A stretch of DNA of 64,000 bases from Roseburia rectibacter. Its GTDB lineage: Bacteria > Bacillota > Clostridia > Lachnospirales > Lachnospiraceae. The notes beneath the pieces are model-generated. The model worked only from the letters and a program-made list of their open reading frames with translations. It was not told where the DNA came from and ran no database searches. Each line of letters starts with the position of its first letter. Position 1 is the first letter of the stretch. A program made the position numbers and the translations under genes. The stretch lies in contig NZ_CP092473.1 of the NCBI RefSeq assembly GCF_014287515.2, forward strand, positions 2,073,001 to 2,137,000. The letters are read 5' to 3'. Shown here in pieces: positions 34,874-43,951 of this stretch.

Positions 34874-35608
34874 ATGAAGAAACAGATACTATTGGCATTT
34901 ACAGCAGCACTTGGAATTACACTGAGTGTGTCTGCACCGGTAGAAGCAGCATCCGCAAACCGTGTGAATATCTCGGTTTTTGAAAAAGACTGTGCTGCTG
35001 ATCAGTGGAATTCTTTTGAGGCAGATTCTGTCAATGACTTATTAAAAAAAATATGCGACCGATTTCCGGCAATCGTCCTGCCGGGAGAATGTACACCGGA
35101 AATACCAGAAGACGACAAAGACGATCAGACACCTGGTACACCAGAAAAGCCGGATACGCCGGAGAAACCTGAAGAAAATCAGCCGGGTGGCAACACATCC
35201 GGCGATGAACAGCCAAAAGAGGATCTTGCGGAAATTTCTTACATAAAACAGGTTTTAAAGCTGGTCAATGCAGAGCGGAAAAAAGCCGGACTAAATGAAC
35301 TGATCTGGGATGATACGGTAGCAGCAGCCGCAGCAACACGTTCCATAGAGATTGAAAAATCATTTTCCCACACAAGACCGGATGGAAGAACTTTTGGAAC
35401 AGCGATCACAGATCTTGGCATTACCTACCGCGGAGCCGGAGAAAATATCGCATGGGGACAAAAAACACCGGAAACTGTTATGAATGCATGGATGAACAGT
35501 GAGGGGCACCGCGCAAATATTTTAAACCCGAACTTTAAAAAACTTGGTGTCGGCTACCGTACCAATGGGCAGGGAACACCTTACTGGACGCAACTGTTTA
35601 CTTATTAA
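34874..35608 (+). CDS. Secreted CAP/SCP-domain protein
   Basis: A 244-residue exported protein. Residues 1-27 are a signal peptide (KKQILLAFTAALGITLSVSA), followed by a unique segment, a Pro/Glu/Asp-rich spacer (about residues 75-115) and a C-terminal CAP domain: VNAERKKAGL, the SHTRPDGRTF histidine region, GAGENIAWG, and HRANILNPNFKKLGVGY. This YkwD/SafA-like layout is common in spore-formers; roles are unclear, cell-wall or spore-coat association being usual guesses. ATGGAGG precedes the ATG at 34874. A WalR-like box upstream would fit a cell-envelope role. Confidence 0.92.
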   Translation: MKKQILLAFTAALGITLSVSAPVEAASANRVNISVFEKDCAADQWNSFEADSVNDLLKKICDRFPAIVLPGECTPEIPEDDKDDQTPGTPEKPDTPEKPEENQPGGNTSGDEQPKEDLAEISYIKQVLKLVNAERKKAGLNELIWDDTVAAAAATRSIEIEKSFSHTRPDGRTFGTAITDLGITYRGAGENIAWGQKTPETVMNAWMNSEGHRANILNPNFKKLGVGYRTNGQGTPYWTQLFTY

Positions 35609-35620
35609 AAGAATGATTGA

Positions 35621-35655
35621 TGAGGTACTGGATATTTCAGTACCTCATTATTTTG
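35621..35655 (+). terminator. Intrinsic terminator after the CAP gene
   Basis: TGAGGTACTG and CAGTACCTCA form a 10-bp stem with a 7-base loop, followed by the T-rich TTATTTTG. Confidence 0.8.
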
Positions 35656-35675
35656 TTGTAATCCCGTATTCCTGT

Positions 35676-35704
35676 TTGACGCAGGTACTTCCGTACAGTA
35701 TAAT
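35676..35704 (+). promoter_or_regulatory. Sigma-A promoter of the molybdenum hydroxylase operon
   Basis: TTGACG (35676-35681), a 17-base spacer and TATAAT (35699-35704), one mismatch from consensus. Leader of about 34 bases to the first gene. Confidence 0.8.
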
Positions 35705-35744
35705 ATAGGTAGCGCTTTTTTATGCGTACACATAGGAGGAATCA

Positions 35745-36563
35745 ATGTTAACGATCAATGAATACCGTAAGGTAGAAAGTTTAGAAGAAGCATATGAGCT
35801 GAATCAGAAAAAAAATAATAAGATTATCGCCGGTGGTGTCTGGATGAAGATCGGTGACCGCAGGATTTCAACAGCGATCGATCTGTCGGGACTTGGACTT
35901 GATAAGATCACTGAGACGGAAACAGAGTTTGTCATCGGTGCCATGACATCCTTACGTGAAATAGAAAAACATGTGGGACTTGCCGCATATACCAACGGAG
36001 CGATTCGTGAGAGTGTCCGCCATATTGTCGGCGTACAGTTCCGCAACTGTGCAACGGTTGGAGGCAGTATTTTCGGGCGTTTCGGCTTTTCCGATGTGCT
36101 GACTGTATTTCTTGCAATGGATACGCAGGTCGAACTGTATCATGCAGGTATGGTTCCCTTAAAAGATTTTGTTGATATGCCATATGACAACGATATTTTA
36201 ATTGCACTTCATGTGGCAAAAAAGCCGATCCGTATCGCCTATTTAAGCCAGCGTAATACAGCTACTGATTTCCCGGTGATTGCATGTGCGGTGTCTGAAT
36301 ATGATGACAGTCTGCATGTGAGTATCGGGGCAAGACCGGTTCATGCCGGATTGATAGAACTGCCACTTAGCTCCGCGAAACCGGATGGTTTTGGAAAACA
36401 GTTTCCGAAGGGATTTGAAAAAGATGAGACACTGGTCAAAGAACTTGCCATCTGGTGCGCAGATCAGTTTACCTATGGGAACAACCGCAGAGCCGGTGCC
36501 GATTACAGGAAACATGTTGCAGGTGTGCTGATCCGCAGAGCAATCTGTTCTTTTGGAAAATAA
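35745..36563 (+). CDS. xdhB: Molybdenum hydroxylase FAD-binding subunit
   Basis: A 272-residue FAD subunit of a xanthine-dehydrogenase-family enzyme. FAD-binding motifs are IAGGVWMKIGDR near residue 28 and ATVGGSIFGRFGFSDVL near residue 103. It passes electrons from the iron-sulfur subunit to an acceptor such as NAD+. At 272 residues it is slightly shorter than typical FAD subunits (about 290). GGAGGAATCA precedes the ATG. First gene of the operon with subunits at 36644 and 37105; substrate unproven, purines likely. Confidence 0.9.
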   Translation: MLTINEYRKVESLEEAYELNQKKNNKIIAGGVWMKIGDRRISTAIDLSGLGLDKITETETEFVIGAMTSLREIEKHVGLAAYTNGAIRESVRHIVGVQFRNCATVGGSIFGRFGFSDVLTVFLAMDTQVELYHAGMVPLKDFVDMPYDNDILIALHVAKKPIRIAYLSQRNTATDFPVIACAVSEYDDSLHVSIGARPVHAGLIELPLSSAKPDGFGKQFPKGFEKDETLVKELAIWCADQFTYGNNRRAGADYRKHVAGVLIRRAICSFGK

Positions 36564-36643
36564 AGACAGGCTCTGGTGTCAAAAAGGTATGAAAGTCTTT
36601 GATGATAAAAAGATAATATCAGAAATGGAGAACAAATAATAAG

Positions 36644-37108
36644 ATGAAAATACATGTATGGTTGAATGAGCGTGAGATCACGCGTGAGATCGCAGCAGAT
36701 CTGCCGCTTTTGGAATTTGTCCGGTCTGAGGGCTGTTACAGCGTAAAAAGAGGCTGTGAAACATCTAACTGTGGTCTGTGTACCGTATGGATTGACCACA
36801 AACCGGTGCTTTCCTGTTCCGTATTGGCAGCAAGGGCAGACGGTACACATATCACCACCTTAGAAGGTGTGGAAGAACGCGCAAGAGAATTTGGTACTTA
36901 CCTTGCAAAACAGGGTGGAGAACAGTGTGGTTTCTGTAATCCGGGATTTATCATGAATGTACTTGCGATGGAGGACGAGTTAGACAATCCGACTGAGGAG
37001 GATATGAAAGAATACCTTGCCGGAAATCTCTGCAGATGCAGCGGATACGAGAGCCAGCTTCGTGCAGTTAAAGAATACCTGAAATTTAAAATGGGGGAAA
37101 TGGCATGA
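36644..37108 (+). CDS. xdhC: Molybdenum hydroxylase [2Fe-2S] subunit
   Basis: A 154-residue subunit carrying two [2Fe-2S] clusters. The ferredoxin-type cluster is bound by GCETSNCGLC plus a later Cys in PVLSC; the second by CGFCNPGF and CRCSGY. It relays electrons from the molybdenum centre to FAD. It overlaps the large-subunit gene by 4 bases, fixing a tight stoichiometry. Confidence 0.95.
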   Translation: MKIHVWLNEREITREIAADLPLLEFVRSEGCYSVKRGCETSNCGLCTVWIDHKPVLSCSVLAARADGTHITTLEGVEERAREFGTYLAKQGGEQCGFCNPGFIMNVLAMEDELDNPTEEDMKEYLAGNLCRCSGYESQLRAVKEYLKFKMGEMA

Positions 37109-39408
37109 ATAGCAGTACGAATTTAAGAAAACCGGGAAAATTTGTCAATGCTCCCGTAATGAAAAAAGATGCAATGGCGCTTGTGACCGGAAAACCAGTT
37201 TATATGGATGATGTGGCGCCAAAAGACTGTCTGATCGTAAAGGTACTCAGAAGTCCGCATGCCCACGCACTGATCAAAGAAATCCGCACAGATCTTGCTG
37301 AAAAAATAGACGGTATCGTCTGTGTGCTGACCTACAAGGATGTTCCAAAACGTCGTTTTACCATGGCAGGGCAGACATATCCGGAACCAAGTCCATATGA
37401 CAGATACATATTAGAAGAACGTGTCCGTTTTGTTGGTGATCCGGTTGCGATCGTTGCCGGAGAAACAGAAAAAGCGGTTGATATGGCATTAAAGCGGATC
37501 AAAGTGACCTATGAGGTTTTAGATGCTGTTTTAGATTTCCATACGGCAATGGATAATCCTATTTTAGTTCATCCGGAGGATGACTGGAAGTCACTCTGTC
37601 CGGTTGGTGCTGACAACAAACGAAATCTCTGCGCATCCGGCGTAGATGGTGAAGGAGATGTGGATGCTGTCATTGCAGACTGTGATATTGTGTTAGACGA
37701 AACTTATCATGTCAAAGCCATGCAGCAGAGTATGATGGAAACTTTCCGTACCTGTACATATATGGATACCTATGGACGTCTGATCGTGCTCAGTTCCACA
37801 CAGATTCCTTTCCATGTAAGAAGGATCGTTGCAAATGCACTTGATATTTCCAAGGCAAAAGTCCGTGTCATCAAACCTCGTATCGGTGGAGGTTTTGGTG
37901 CAAAACAGACGGTTGTCACAGAAGTATATCCGGCGATCGTAACCTTAAAGACCGGCAAACCGGCAAAAATGATCTACACCAGAGAAGAATCCATGATCGC
38001 ATCTTCACCGCGTCATGAGATGGAAGTAAGAGTTCGTCTGGGTGCAATGTCCGATGGAACGATCCGTGCCATTGATATGCATACACTGTCTAATACCGGA
38101 GCATTTGGTGAACATGGTCCGACTACCGTAGGATTAAGCGGACATAAATCCATTCCAATGTATCATACAGAAGCATTCCGTTTCCAATATGAGGTTGTCT
38201 ATACGAACCGCATGTCTGCAGGAGCTTATCGTGGTTACGGTGCAACACAGGGTATTTTTGCAGTCGAGTCCACGGTCAATAAATTAGCCGATAAACTTTC
38301 TATGGACCCAATCGTACTTCGTCAGAAAAACATGATCCATGAAGGGGATATAATGCCTGCATATTATGGTGAGACCGCAAATAGCTGCCGTTTAGAAGAA
38401 TGTCTGTTAAAAGCGTCCGATATGATCGGATGGAAAGAAAAAGGCATGCGTACTGTGATGCCGGATGGAAAGATCCGGGCACGCGGAGTTGCAATGGCGA
38501 TGCAGGGATCTTCCATTTCAAACTGTGATGTAGGTTCTGTCACGGTAAAATTAAGCGATGAGGGAACGTATCATATTACAGTCGGCTGTACTGATATGGG
38601 TACCGGATGTGATACGATCATTGCCCAGTTTGCGGCAGATGTGTTAGAAACAACGATCGATAATATATCTGTCTACGGCGTAGATACTGATATTTCCCCA
38701 TATGATTCCGGTTCTTATGCATCCAGTACAACTTATCTGACCGGAATGGCAGCAGTAAAGGCATGTGAACAGTTGAGAGAACACATTATTGCACTTGCAG
38801 CAGCCCGTATGAATAAAGATGCTTCTGCACTTACTTTTGATGGAGAAAATGTCATCGATGAATCAGACGGTTCTAAAATGAGCCTTTTTGACATTGCAAC
38901 CGCGTCCATGTGCAATAATGAGATATCAATGGAGGTTACTTATTCACACAGCTCCCCGGTATCACCGCCACCATTTATGGCAGCCTGCGCCGAAGTCGAG
39001 GTTGACCCGGAAACAGGCGCGATTGAGTTGTTAGACTATACCGCCTGTGTTGACTGTGGAACTGTCGTAAATACCAATCTTGCAAGGGTACAGACAGAAG
39101 GAGGACTTTTGCAGGGAATCGGCATGACACTGTACGAGGATATCTGGTACGATGAACGCGGGAAAAATCTTTCCAATTCCTTTATGCAGTATAAAGTACC
39201 AAGCCGTCTGGATACAGACCGTATCCGTGTGGAATTTGACAGCAGCTATGAACCGACTGGTCCTTTTGGTGCAAAATCCATCGGTGAGATCGTCATCAAT
39301 ACACCGGCCCCGGCGATCGCAGATGCAGTTTATAACGCAACCGGCGTCTGGATCAATGAGCTGCCGATCACTCCGGAGAAAATCTTAAAAGGAATGCAGG
39401 TGATCTGA
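37105..39408 (+). CDS. xdhA: Molybdenum hydroxylase large (Mo-pterin) subunit, xanthine dehydrogenase family
   Basis: A 767-residue catalytic subunit. Motifs: RIGGGFGAKQ and AYRGYGATQ for the pterin and molybdenum site, MGTG, and the C-terminal FGAKSIGEIVINTPAPAIADA with the base glutamate. The family hydroxylates purines, other heterocycles or aldehydes with water-derived oxygen. Xanthine/hypoxanthine or nicotinate-type substrates cannot be told apart here; linkage to a nucleoside phosphorylase favours purines or other nucleobases. The stop is followed at once by a MocA-like gene that may supply the cytosine form of the cofactor. Confidence 0.93.
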   Translation: MNSSTNLRKPGKFVNAPVMKKDAMALVTGKPVYMDDVAPKDCLIVKVLRSPHAHALIKEIRTDLAEKIDGIVCVLTYKDVPKRRFTMAGQTYPEPSPYDRYILEERVRFVGDPVAIVAGETEKAVDMALKRIKVTYEVLDAVLDFHTAMDNPILVHPEDDWKSLCPVGADNKRNLCASGVDGEGDVDAVIADCDIVLDETYHVKAMQQSMMETFRTCTYMDTYGRLIVLSSTQIPFHVRRIVANALDISKAKVRVIKPRIGGGFGAKQTVVTEVYPAIVTLKTGKPAKMIYTREESMIASSPRHEMEVRVRLGAMSDGTIRAIDMHTLSNTGAFGEHGPTTVGLSGHKSIPMYHTEAFRFQYEVVYTNRMSAGAYRGYGATQGIFAVESTVNKLADKLSMDPIVLRQKNMIHEGDIMPAYYGETANSCRLEECLLKASDMIGWKEKGMRTVMPDGKIRARGVAMAMQGSSISNCDVGSVTVKLSDEGTYHITVGCTDMGTGCDTIIAQFAADVLETTIDNISVYGVDTDISPYDSGSYASSTTYLTGMAAVKACEQLREHIIALAAARMNKDASALTFDGENVIDESDGSKMSLFDIATASMCNNEISMEVTYSHSSPVSPPPFMAACAEVEVDPETGAIELLDYTACVDCGTVVNTNLARVQTEGGLLQGIGMTLYEDIWYDERGKNLSNSFMQYKVPSRLDTDRIRVEFDSSYEPTGPFGAKSIGEIVINTPAPAIADAVYNATGVWINELPITPEKILKGMQVI

Positions 39409-39424
39409 TACGGAACAGATAAAT

Positions 39425-40117
39425 CTGATCTATCTTGCTGCCGGATATGCGAGACGTTTCGGCAGCAATAAACTGCTCACGGAATTTCATGGGAAACCAT
39501 TGTTTTTGCATGGACTGACGGAACTGGTTCGTCTGCAGAAAATGTGTAGTTATCCATGCAGGCTCATTGTTGTGACTGCATATGACAGGATTGAGGAACT
39601 GTGTAAGGAAATATTGGGAAACAGAAGAAAAAATACTAAAGACGAACAGGATCATTTGACAAAAAAAGAGCATACTGTACATGGTCAGAATATACCAAAA
39701 GATTATATAATTGTACGCAACCAGGGAGAAGAAAATGATGGGATTGCCTCAAGCATCCGAAAAGGGGTAAAGGCAGCGATAGATTCTCCTATGATAAACG
39801 AGGGCGATTCATTTTCTTATGATATGTTTTTTCAGGCAGATCAGCCTTATGTAAAGGCTGAAATACTGCTTGATTTTCTAAATGATTTTATAGAAAGTAA
39901 AAAAGGAATCGGAGCATTATCCTGTGAGGGCATTTTACGAAGTCCGAATCTTTTTGCTGAAAACTACCGTGCAGAGCTGCTTAGGCTGACCGGAGAATGT
40001 GGTGGTAAAAAGATCATCCGTTCCCATCCGGACGATGTTTTCACTTATCCGGTTGAAATGCCGGAATTTTTTGTTGATATTGATACAAGGGAGGATTATG
40101 CACATGAGAATGTATGA
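39425..40117 (+). CDS. mocA: MocA-like molybdopterin nucleotidyltransferase, non-canonical start
   Basis: An NTP-transferase-fold protein of about 230 residues that in this setting would attach a nucleotide (usually CMP) to molybdopterin for the hydroxylase. The nucleotide motif LAAGYARRFGSNKLL begins four codons in, and FFQADQPYV holds the metal aspartate. No ATG, GTG or TTG exists between the in-frame stop at 39401 and this motif; the first usual start, TTG at 39500, would remove it. I place the start at CTG 39425 (GGAA nine bases before); ATA 39419 is the alternative. It has an extra charged insert (about residues 60-85) and overlaps pdp by 14 bases. Confidence 0.7.
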   Translation: MIYLAAGYARRFGSNKLLTEFHGKPLFLHGLTELVRLQKMCSYPCRLIVVTAYDRIEELCKEILGNRRKNTKDEQDHLTKKEHTVHGQNIPKDYIIVRNQGEENDGIASSIRKGVKAAIDSPMINEGDSFSYDMFFQADQPYVKAEILLDFLNDFIESKKGIGALSCEGILRSPNLFAENYRAELLRLTGECGGKKIIRSHPDDVFTYPVEMPEFFVDIDTREDYAHENV

Positions 40118-41411
40118 CCTGATTGAAAAGAAAAAACTTGGTATGGAACTGACCACAGAAGAGATCCGTTTTATGATAGAGGGATTTACAGATGGTACAA
40201 TTCCCGATTATCAGATGTCTGCAATGACAATGGCAATCTGTTTTCAGGGAATGAGTAAACGTGAAACAGTTGATCTGACGCTTGCTATGCGTGACAGCGG
40301 GGATGTACTTGATCTTTCCTCTATTCCTGGTATCAAAGTTGACAAACACAGTACCGGCGGTGTGGGCGATAAAACATCGCTTGCCCTGACACCGATCGTT
40401 GCATCACTTGGAGTTCCGGTTGCAAAAATGTCCGGAAGAGGGCTTGGCCATACCGGCGGAACGATTGACAAACTTGAGAGTTTTCCGGGATTTACGACTG
40501 CGCTCCCGGAAGAAACTTTTTTTAAAAATGTCCGTGAGATCGGTATTGCGATCGCAGGCCAGACTGCAAACCTTGCACCGGCAGATAAAAAGTTGTACGC
40601 ATTGCGGGATGTCACAGCTACCGTCGATCAGATGTCACTGATCGCAAGTTCCATTATGAGTAAAAAATTAGCCTCCGGCAGTGATGCGATCGTACTTGAT
40701 GTTAAGACCGGCAATGGTGCATTCATGAAGAAATATGAAGATTCCGTTGCACTTGCAAAAGAGATGGTATCAATCGGAACAATGGCAGGAAAAAAGACAG
40801 CAGCAGTCATTACTGATATGGATCAGCCACTTGGAAACGCTATCGGAAATGCCATCGAAGTGATCGAGGCGATCGATACTTTAAAAGGCCATGGACCTTC
40901 CGATTTTAAAGAAGTAGTCTTTGCACTTGGAGCGCAGATGCTGCTTTTTGCAGAGCGTGCCGGTTCCCATGAGGAGGCTGTAAAACTCATGCAAGACAGC
41001 ATTGACAGCGGAGCCGCACTTGATAAACTGGCTGAGTTTGTAAAAGCCCAGGGCGGTGATGTATCTTATGTTTACGATACCACAAAATTTCCGGAAACGG
41101 CATATTCGATCGACGTCAAAGCAGAATGCAGCGGATATGTGCACCGTATTCTGGCAGAGAATATCGGTATTGCCTGTATGACTCTCGGTGGCGGACGTGA
41201 GACAAAGGACAGTAAGATAGATCTTTCCGTCGGTATTTATTTAAAAAAGAAAAATGGCGATCAGGTAAATACCGGTGATACTCTGGCTGTTATCTGTGCG
41301 AATGACCGTGCAAAAATGAATACTGCTGCCGAAAAAGTACTGCACGCATATGAAATTTCAAATGAACCAAAAGAAATGCAGCCAGTTGTAAAAGAATATA
41401 TTTACGAATGA
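40104..41411 (+). CDS. pdp: Pyrimidine-nucleoside phosphorylase
   Basis: A 435-residue enzyme splitting uridine, thymidine or deoxyuridine with phosphate. The signature KHSTGGVGDKTSL holds the phosphate site; SGRGLGHTGGTIDKLES follows, and the C-terminal domain contains GGGRETKDS. The ATG at 40104 has GGGAGG nine bases before it; the ATG at 40098 is too close to that site. It overlaps the MocA-like gene by 14 bases and so belongs to the hydroxylase operon, which suggests nucleoside breakdown as the theme. Confidence 0.93.
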   Translation: MRMYDLIEKKKLGMELTTEEIRFMIEGFTDGTIPDYQMSAMTMAICFQGMSKRETVDLTLAMRDSGDVLDLSSIPGIKVDKHSTGGVGDKTSLALTPIVASLGVPVAKMSGRGLGHTGGTIDKLESFPGFTTALPEETFFKNVREIGIAIAGQTANLAPADKKLYALRDVTATVDQMSLIASSIMSKKLASGSDAIVLDVKTGNGAFMKKYEDSVALAKEMVSIGTMAGKKTAAVITDMDQPLGNAIGNAIEVIEAIDTLKGHGPSDFKEVVFALGAQMLLFAERAGSHEEAVKLMQDSIDSGAALDKLAEFVKAQGGDVSYVYDTTKFPETAYSIDVKAECSGYVHRILAENIGIACMTLGGGRETKDSKIDLSVGIYLKKKNGDQVNTGDTLAVICANDRAKMNTAAEKVLHAYEISNEPKEMQPVVKEYIYE

Positions 41412-41440
41412 GAATAAGATCTTTTTTTCCTTCATACAAT
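41412..41440 (+). promoter_or_regulatory. Candidate sporulation sigma-E promoter of yqfC
   Basis: CATACAAT (41433-41440) matches the sigma-E -10 consensus CATACAnT, and GAATAAG (41412-41418), 14 bases upstream, resembles its ATA-containing -35. yqfC is sigma-E controlled in B. subtilis. The start of transcription would fall at about 41446-41447, on the start codon itself. Confidence 0.55.
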
Positions 41441-41445
41441 CATAT

Positions 41446-41715
41446 ATGAAGAAAAATCAGAAAGAAAAAATAATAAACAGTTTAGAACTGCCGAAGGATC
41501 TGATGCTTGGTGCGGCGATCGTGACTGCAACCGGGCGGCATGAGGTTCTGATTTCTAATTATAAAGGAATCCTGGAATATGAGGATTCCTTTATCAAAAT
41601 ACAGACAAAAAACTGCAGGATACTGATTTCCGGCTCACATCTTGCAATCGATTATTATACGAATGAGGAAATGAAAATTACCGGTTTTTTAGATACGATC
41701 CAATACGAGAACTGA
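41446..41715 (+). CDS. yqfC: Sporulation protein YqfC
   Basis: An 89-residue protein of the YqfC family (LELPKDLMLGAAIVTATGRH, then ISNYKGILEYEDSFIKIQT), the usual partner of YqfD; both belong to the mother-cell sporulation programme in Bacillus. No Shine-Dalgarno sequence lies upstream of the ATG; the preceding bases are a T-run and the sigma-E-like -10 box, so the message may be leaderless. The pdp stop is 34 bases upstream, but read-through would supply no ribosome site. yqfD follows after 3 bases. Confidence 0.9.
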   Translation: MKKNQKEKIINSLELPKDLMLGAAIVTATGRHEVLISNYKGILEYEDSFIKIQTKNCRILISGSHLAIDYYTNEEMKITGFLDTIQYEN

Positions 41716-41718
41716 CAG

Positions 41719-42966
41719 ATGCTGCTCTCGGTAATTAAATATTTTAAGGGGTACGTGTATGTCCGTCTAAGCGGTTATGCGCCGGAACGTTTCCTTAATT
41801 TATGTGGAAGCCGTGACATTCTGATCTGGAATTTAAAATCTATTGCAGATGGATATGAATTCTGTATCAGTGTAGCAGGCTTTAAGCAATTACGTCCGAT
41901 CTTAAAAAAAACAAGAACACATATACGGATCATAAAAAAATACGGCATGCCGTTTGAATTGTATCATTACCGTAAACGAAAAATGTTTGCCATGGGGATG
42001 ATCCTTTTTGCAGGGCTGCTTTATTACCTTTCCGGTTTTATCTGGAATATTGAGGTCAATGGCAATTCTTATCTGTCCGAAGAAGTCGTACTCTGTTTCC
42101 TTTCAGGGGAACATGCTTCTTTTGGTGCAAAGAAAAAAAACATTGACTGTGCAGCTTTAGAAGAAACGTTAAGAAGCCGATATCCGGAAGTTATCTGGAC
42201 TTCCATTAAGATCTATGGAACAAAAATGACGGTAGACATTCAGGAAAATCTGCTTCCCGAAGAAAATTATAAGAATGATAAAGATAACACTGCACGTGAT
42301 ATTATTGCATCAGATGATGGCGTTATCTCAGATATGATCACAAGAAGCGGTACTCCTGTTGTGACCACGGGCATGGCAGTCAAAAAAGGGGATATACTGG
42401 TCAATGGAAGTATTGAGATCCTGAATGATGATGGCGATACAAAAAAATATCTTTACCGTACTGCAGATGCGGATATTACGGCAAAAGTTACATATTCCTA
42501 TCATGACGAGATACCTGCTGAATATATAAAAAAAATACCGACCGGTGACGAAAAAATAACGTATCAGATCAGGATTTTAGAGCACCTGTTCAAAAATCCC
42601 TTCTTTTCACCGGTGGAAGAACCGTATGATGTCATATCGGATGTGTCACAGTTTCATTTCACAGACAACTTTTATCTGCCGGTTTATCTGGTCAGACAGA
42701 CTTATTCCGGCTATAAAAATGAAAAAAATATATATACAGAAAAAGAGGCAAAACAAATAGCTTCCCGGAATCTTAAGAAATATATTGACGATTTGGAAGA
42801 AAAAGGTATTCAAATTACAGAAAAAAATGTTATTATAGAAAGAACAAAGAAAAAATATGTGGTGAAAGGGACGATAGAAACTTTAAAATCCATTGTTTCC
42901 TATCAGCCGACAAAAATCATCGAACAATCGAGTGAAGAGAGGCAACCGACAGATGAGTCTGACTGA
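41719..42966 (+). CDS. yqfD: Sporulation protein YqfD
   Basis: A 415-residue membrane protein. A cytoplasmic N-terminal domain (about 90 residues, LSGYAPERFLNLC, basic RTHIRIIKKYGMP) leads into one membrane helix (MFAMGMILFAGLLYYLSGFI, about residues 91-110). An extracytoplasmic domain with a POTRA-like start (NIEVNGNSYLSEEVVLCFL) follows. YqfD is conserved in spore-formers and needed in the mother cell. It overlaps phoH by 14 bases. Confidence 0.92.
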   Translation: MLLSVIKYFKGYVYVRLSGYAPERFLNLCGSRDILIWNLKSIADGYEFCISVAGFKQLRPILKKTRTHIRIIKKYGMPFELYHYRKRKMFAMGMILFAGLLYYLSGFIWNIEVNGNSYLSEEVVLCFLSGEHASFGAKKKNIDCAALEETLRSRYPEVIWTSIKIYGTKMTVDIQENLLPEENYKNDKDNTARDIIASDDGVISDMITRSGTPVVTTGMAVKKGDILVNGSIEILNDDGDTKKYLYRTADADITAKVTYSYHDEIPAEYIKKIPTGDEKITYQIRILEHLFKNPFFSPVEEPYDVISDVSQFHFTDNFYLPVYLVRQTYSGYKNEKNIYTEKEAKQIASRNLKKYIDDLEEKGIQITEKNVIIERTKKKYVVKGTIETLKSIVSYQPTKIIEQSSEERQPTDESD

Positions 42967-43951
42967 ACTATCATTAAATATACCAACTGATCATGTCGCA
43001 AATGTATTTGGTCAATTTGATGCGTACATCAAAAAGATTGAGCGTACGTTAAATGTCACTGTAGTGTTACGCGGTGAAAATATGAAGCTGCTTGGAGAAG
43101 AACATAATTTAAAAAAAGCAGAACAGGTGTTTTTACAACTGATCGAGTTATCCAAAAGAGGAAATATTATCACGGAACAGAATGTCAATTATGCTCTTGC
43201 GCTTTCGGAGGAGGAAAAAGAATCCGCGATCGTTGAAATTGATAAAGATTGTATCTGTCATACGATCAACGGCAAACCGGTAAAACCAAAGACACTTGGT
43301 CAGAAAGCATATGTAGATGCGATCCGCCAGAAAATGATCGTGTTTGGAATGGGTCCTGCCGGGACCGGTAAAACATATCTTGCGATGGCAATGGCAATTA
43401 CTGCATTTAAAAACGAAGAAGTAGGAAGGATCATCCTGACACGTCCGGCAATCGAAGCCGGAGAAAAATTAGGATTTCTGCCGGGAGATCTGCAAAGCAA
43501 AGTTGACCCCTATTTAAGACCACTTTATGATGCATTATATCAGATCATGGGGGCAGAAAGCTTCCAGAAAAATATGGAAAAGGGGTTGATCGAGGTCGCA
43601 CCGCTTGCATACATGCGAGGACGTACACTTGACAATGCATTTATCATATTAGATGAAGCACAGAATACGACACCGGCGCAGATGAAAATGTTCCTTACCC
43701 GAATTGGTTTTGGTTCTAAAGCAGTGATCACGGGTGATGCTACCCAGAAAGATCTTGCACCGGGCACAGCATCCGGTCTTGATGTCGCATTAAAAGTATT
43801 AAAAAAAGTGGATGAGATTGGAATTTGTGAGCTGACCAGTAAAGATGTAGTTCGTCATCCGGTCGTACAAAAAATTGTCAAGGCTTACGAAGATTATGAA
43901 AACCGCAATAAGAGTACATCAAAAAGAAGACAGGAGACTCGCCAGCGATGA
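42953..43951 (+). CDS. phoH: PhoH-family ATPase
   Basis: A 332-residue protein with an N-terminal KH-like region (about residues 15-75) and a PhoH ATPase domain: Walker A GPAGTGKTYLAM and Walker B FIILDEAQNTTPAQMKMFLT, then VITGD. It is probably an RNA helicase or NTPase acting in rRNA or mRNA metabolism near YbeY. GAGAGGCAAC precedes the ATG at 42953. It lies between yqfD and the pgpH-like gene, overlapping the latter by 4 bases. Confidence 0.94.
   Translation: MSLTELSLNIPTDHVANVFGQFDAYIKKIERTLNVTVVLRGENMKLLGEEHNLKKAEQVFLQLIELSKRGNIITEQNVNYALALSEEEKESAIVEIDKDCICHTINGKPVKPKTLGQKAYVDAIRQKMIVFGMGPAGTGKTYLAMAMAITAFKNEEVGRIILTRPAIEAGEKLGFLPGDLQSKVDPYLRPLYDALYQIMGAESFQKNMEKGLIEVAPLAYMRGRTLDNAFIILDEAQNTTPAQMKMFLTRIGFGSKAVITGDATQKDLAPGTASGLDVALKVLKKVDEIGICELTSKDVVRHPVVQKIVKAYEDYENRNKSTSKRRQETRQR

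Noticed and set aside
41414..41432. Terminator after pdp
   Set aside because: The T-run at 41422 is not preceded by a hairpin; it is more likely part of the sigma-E-like promoter spacer.
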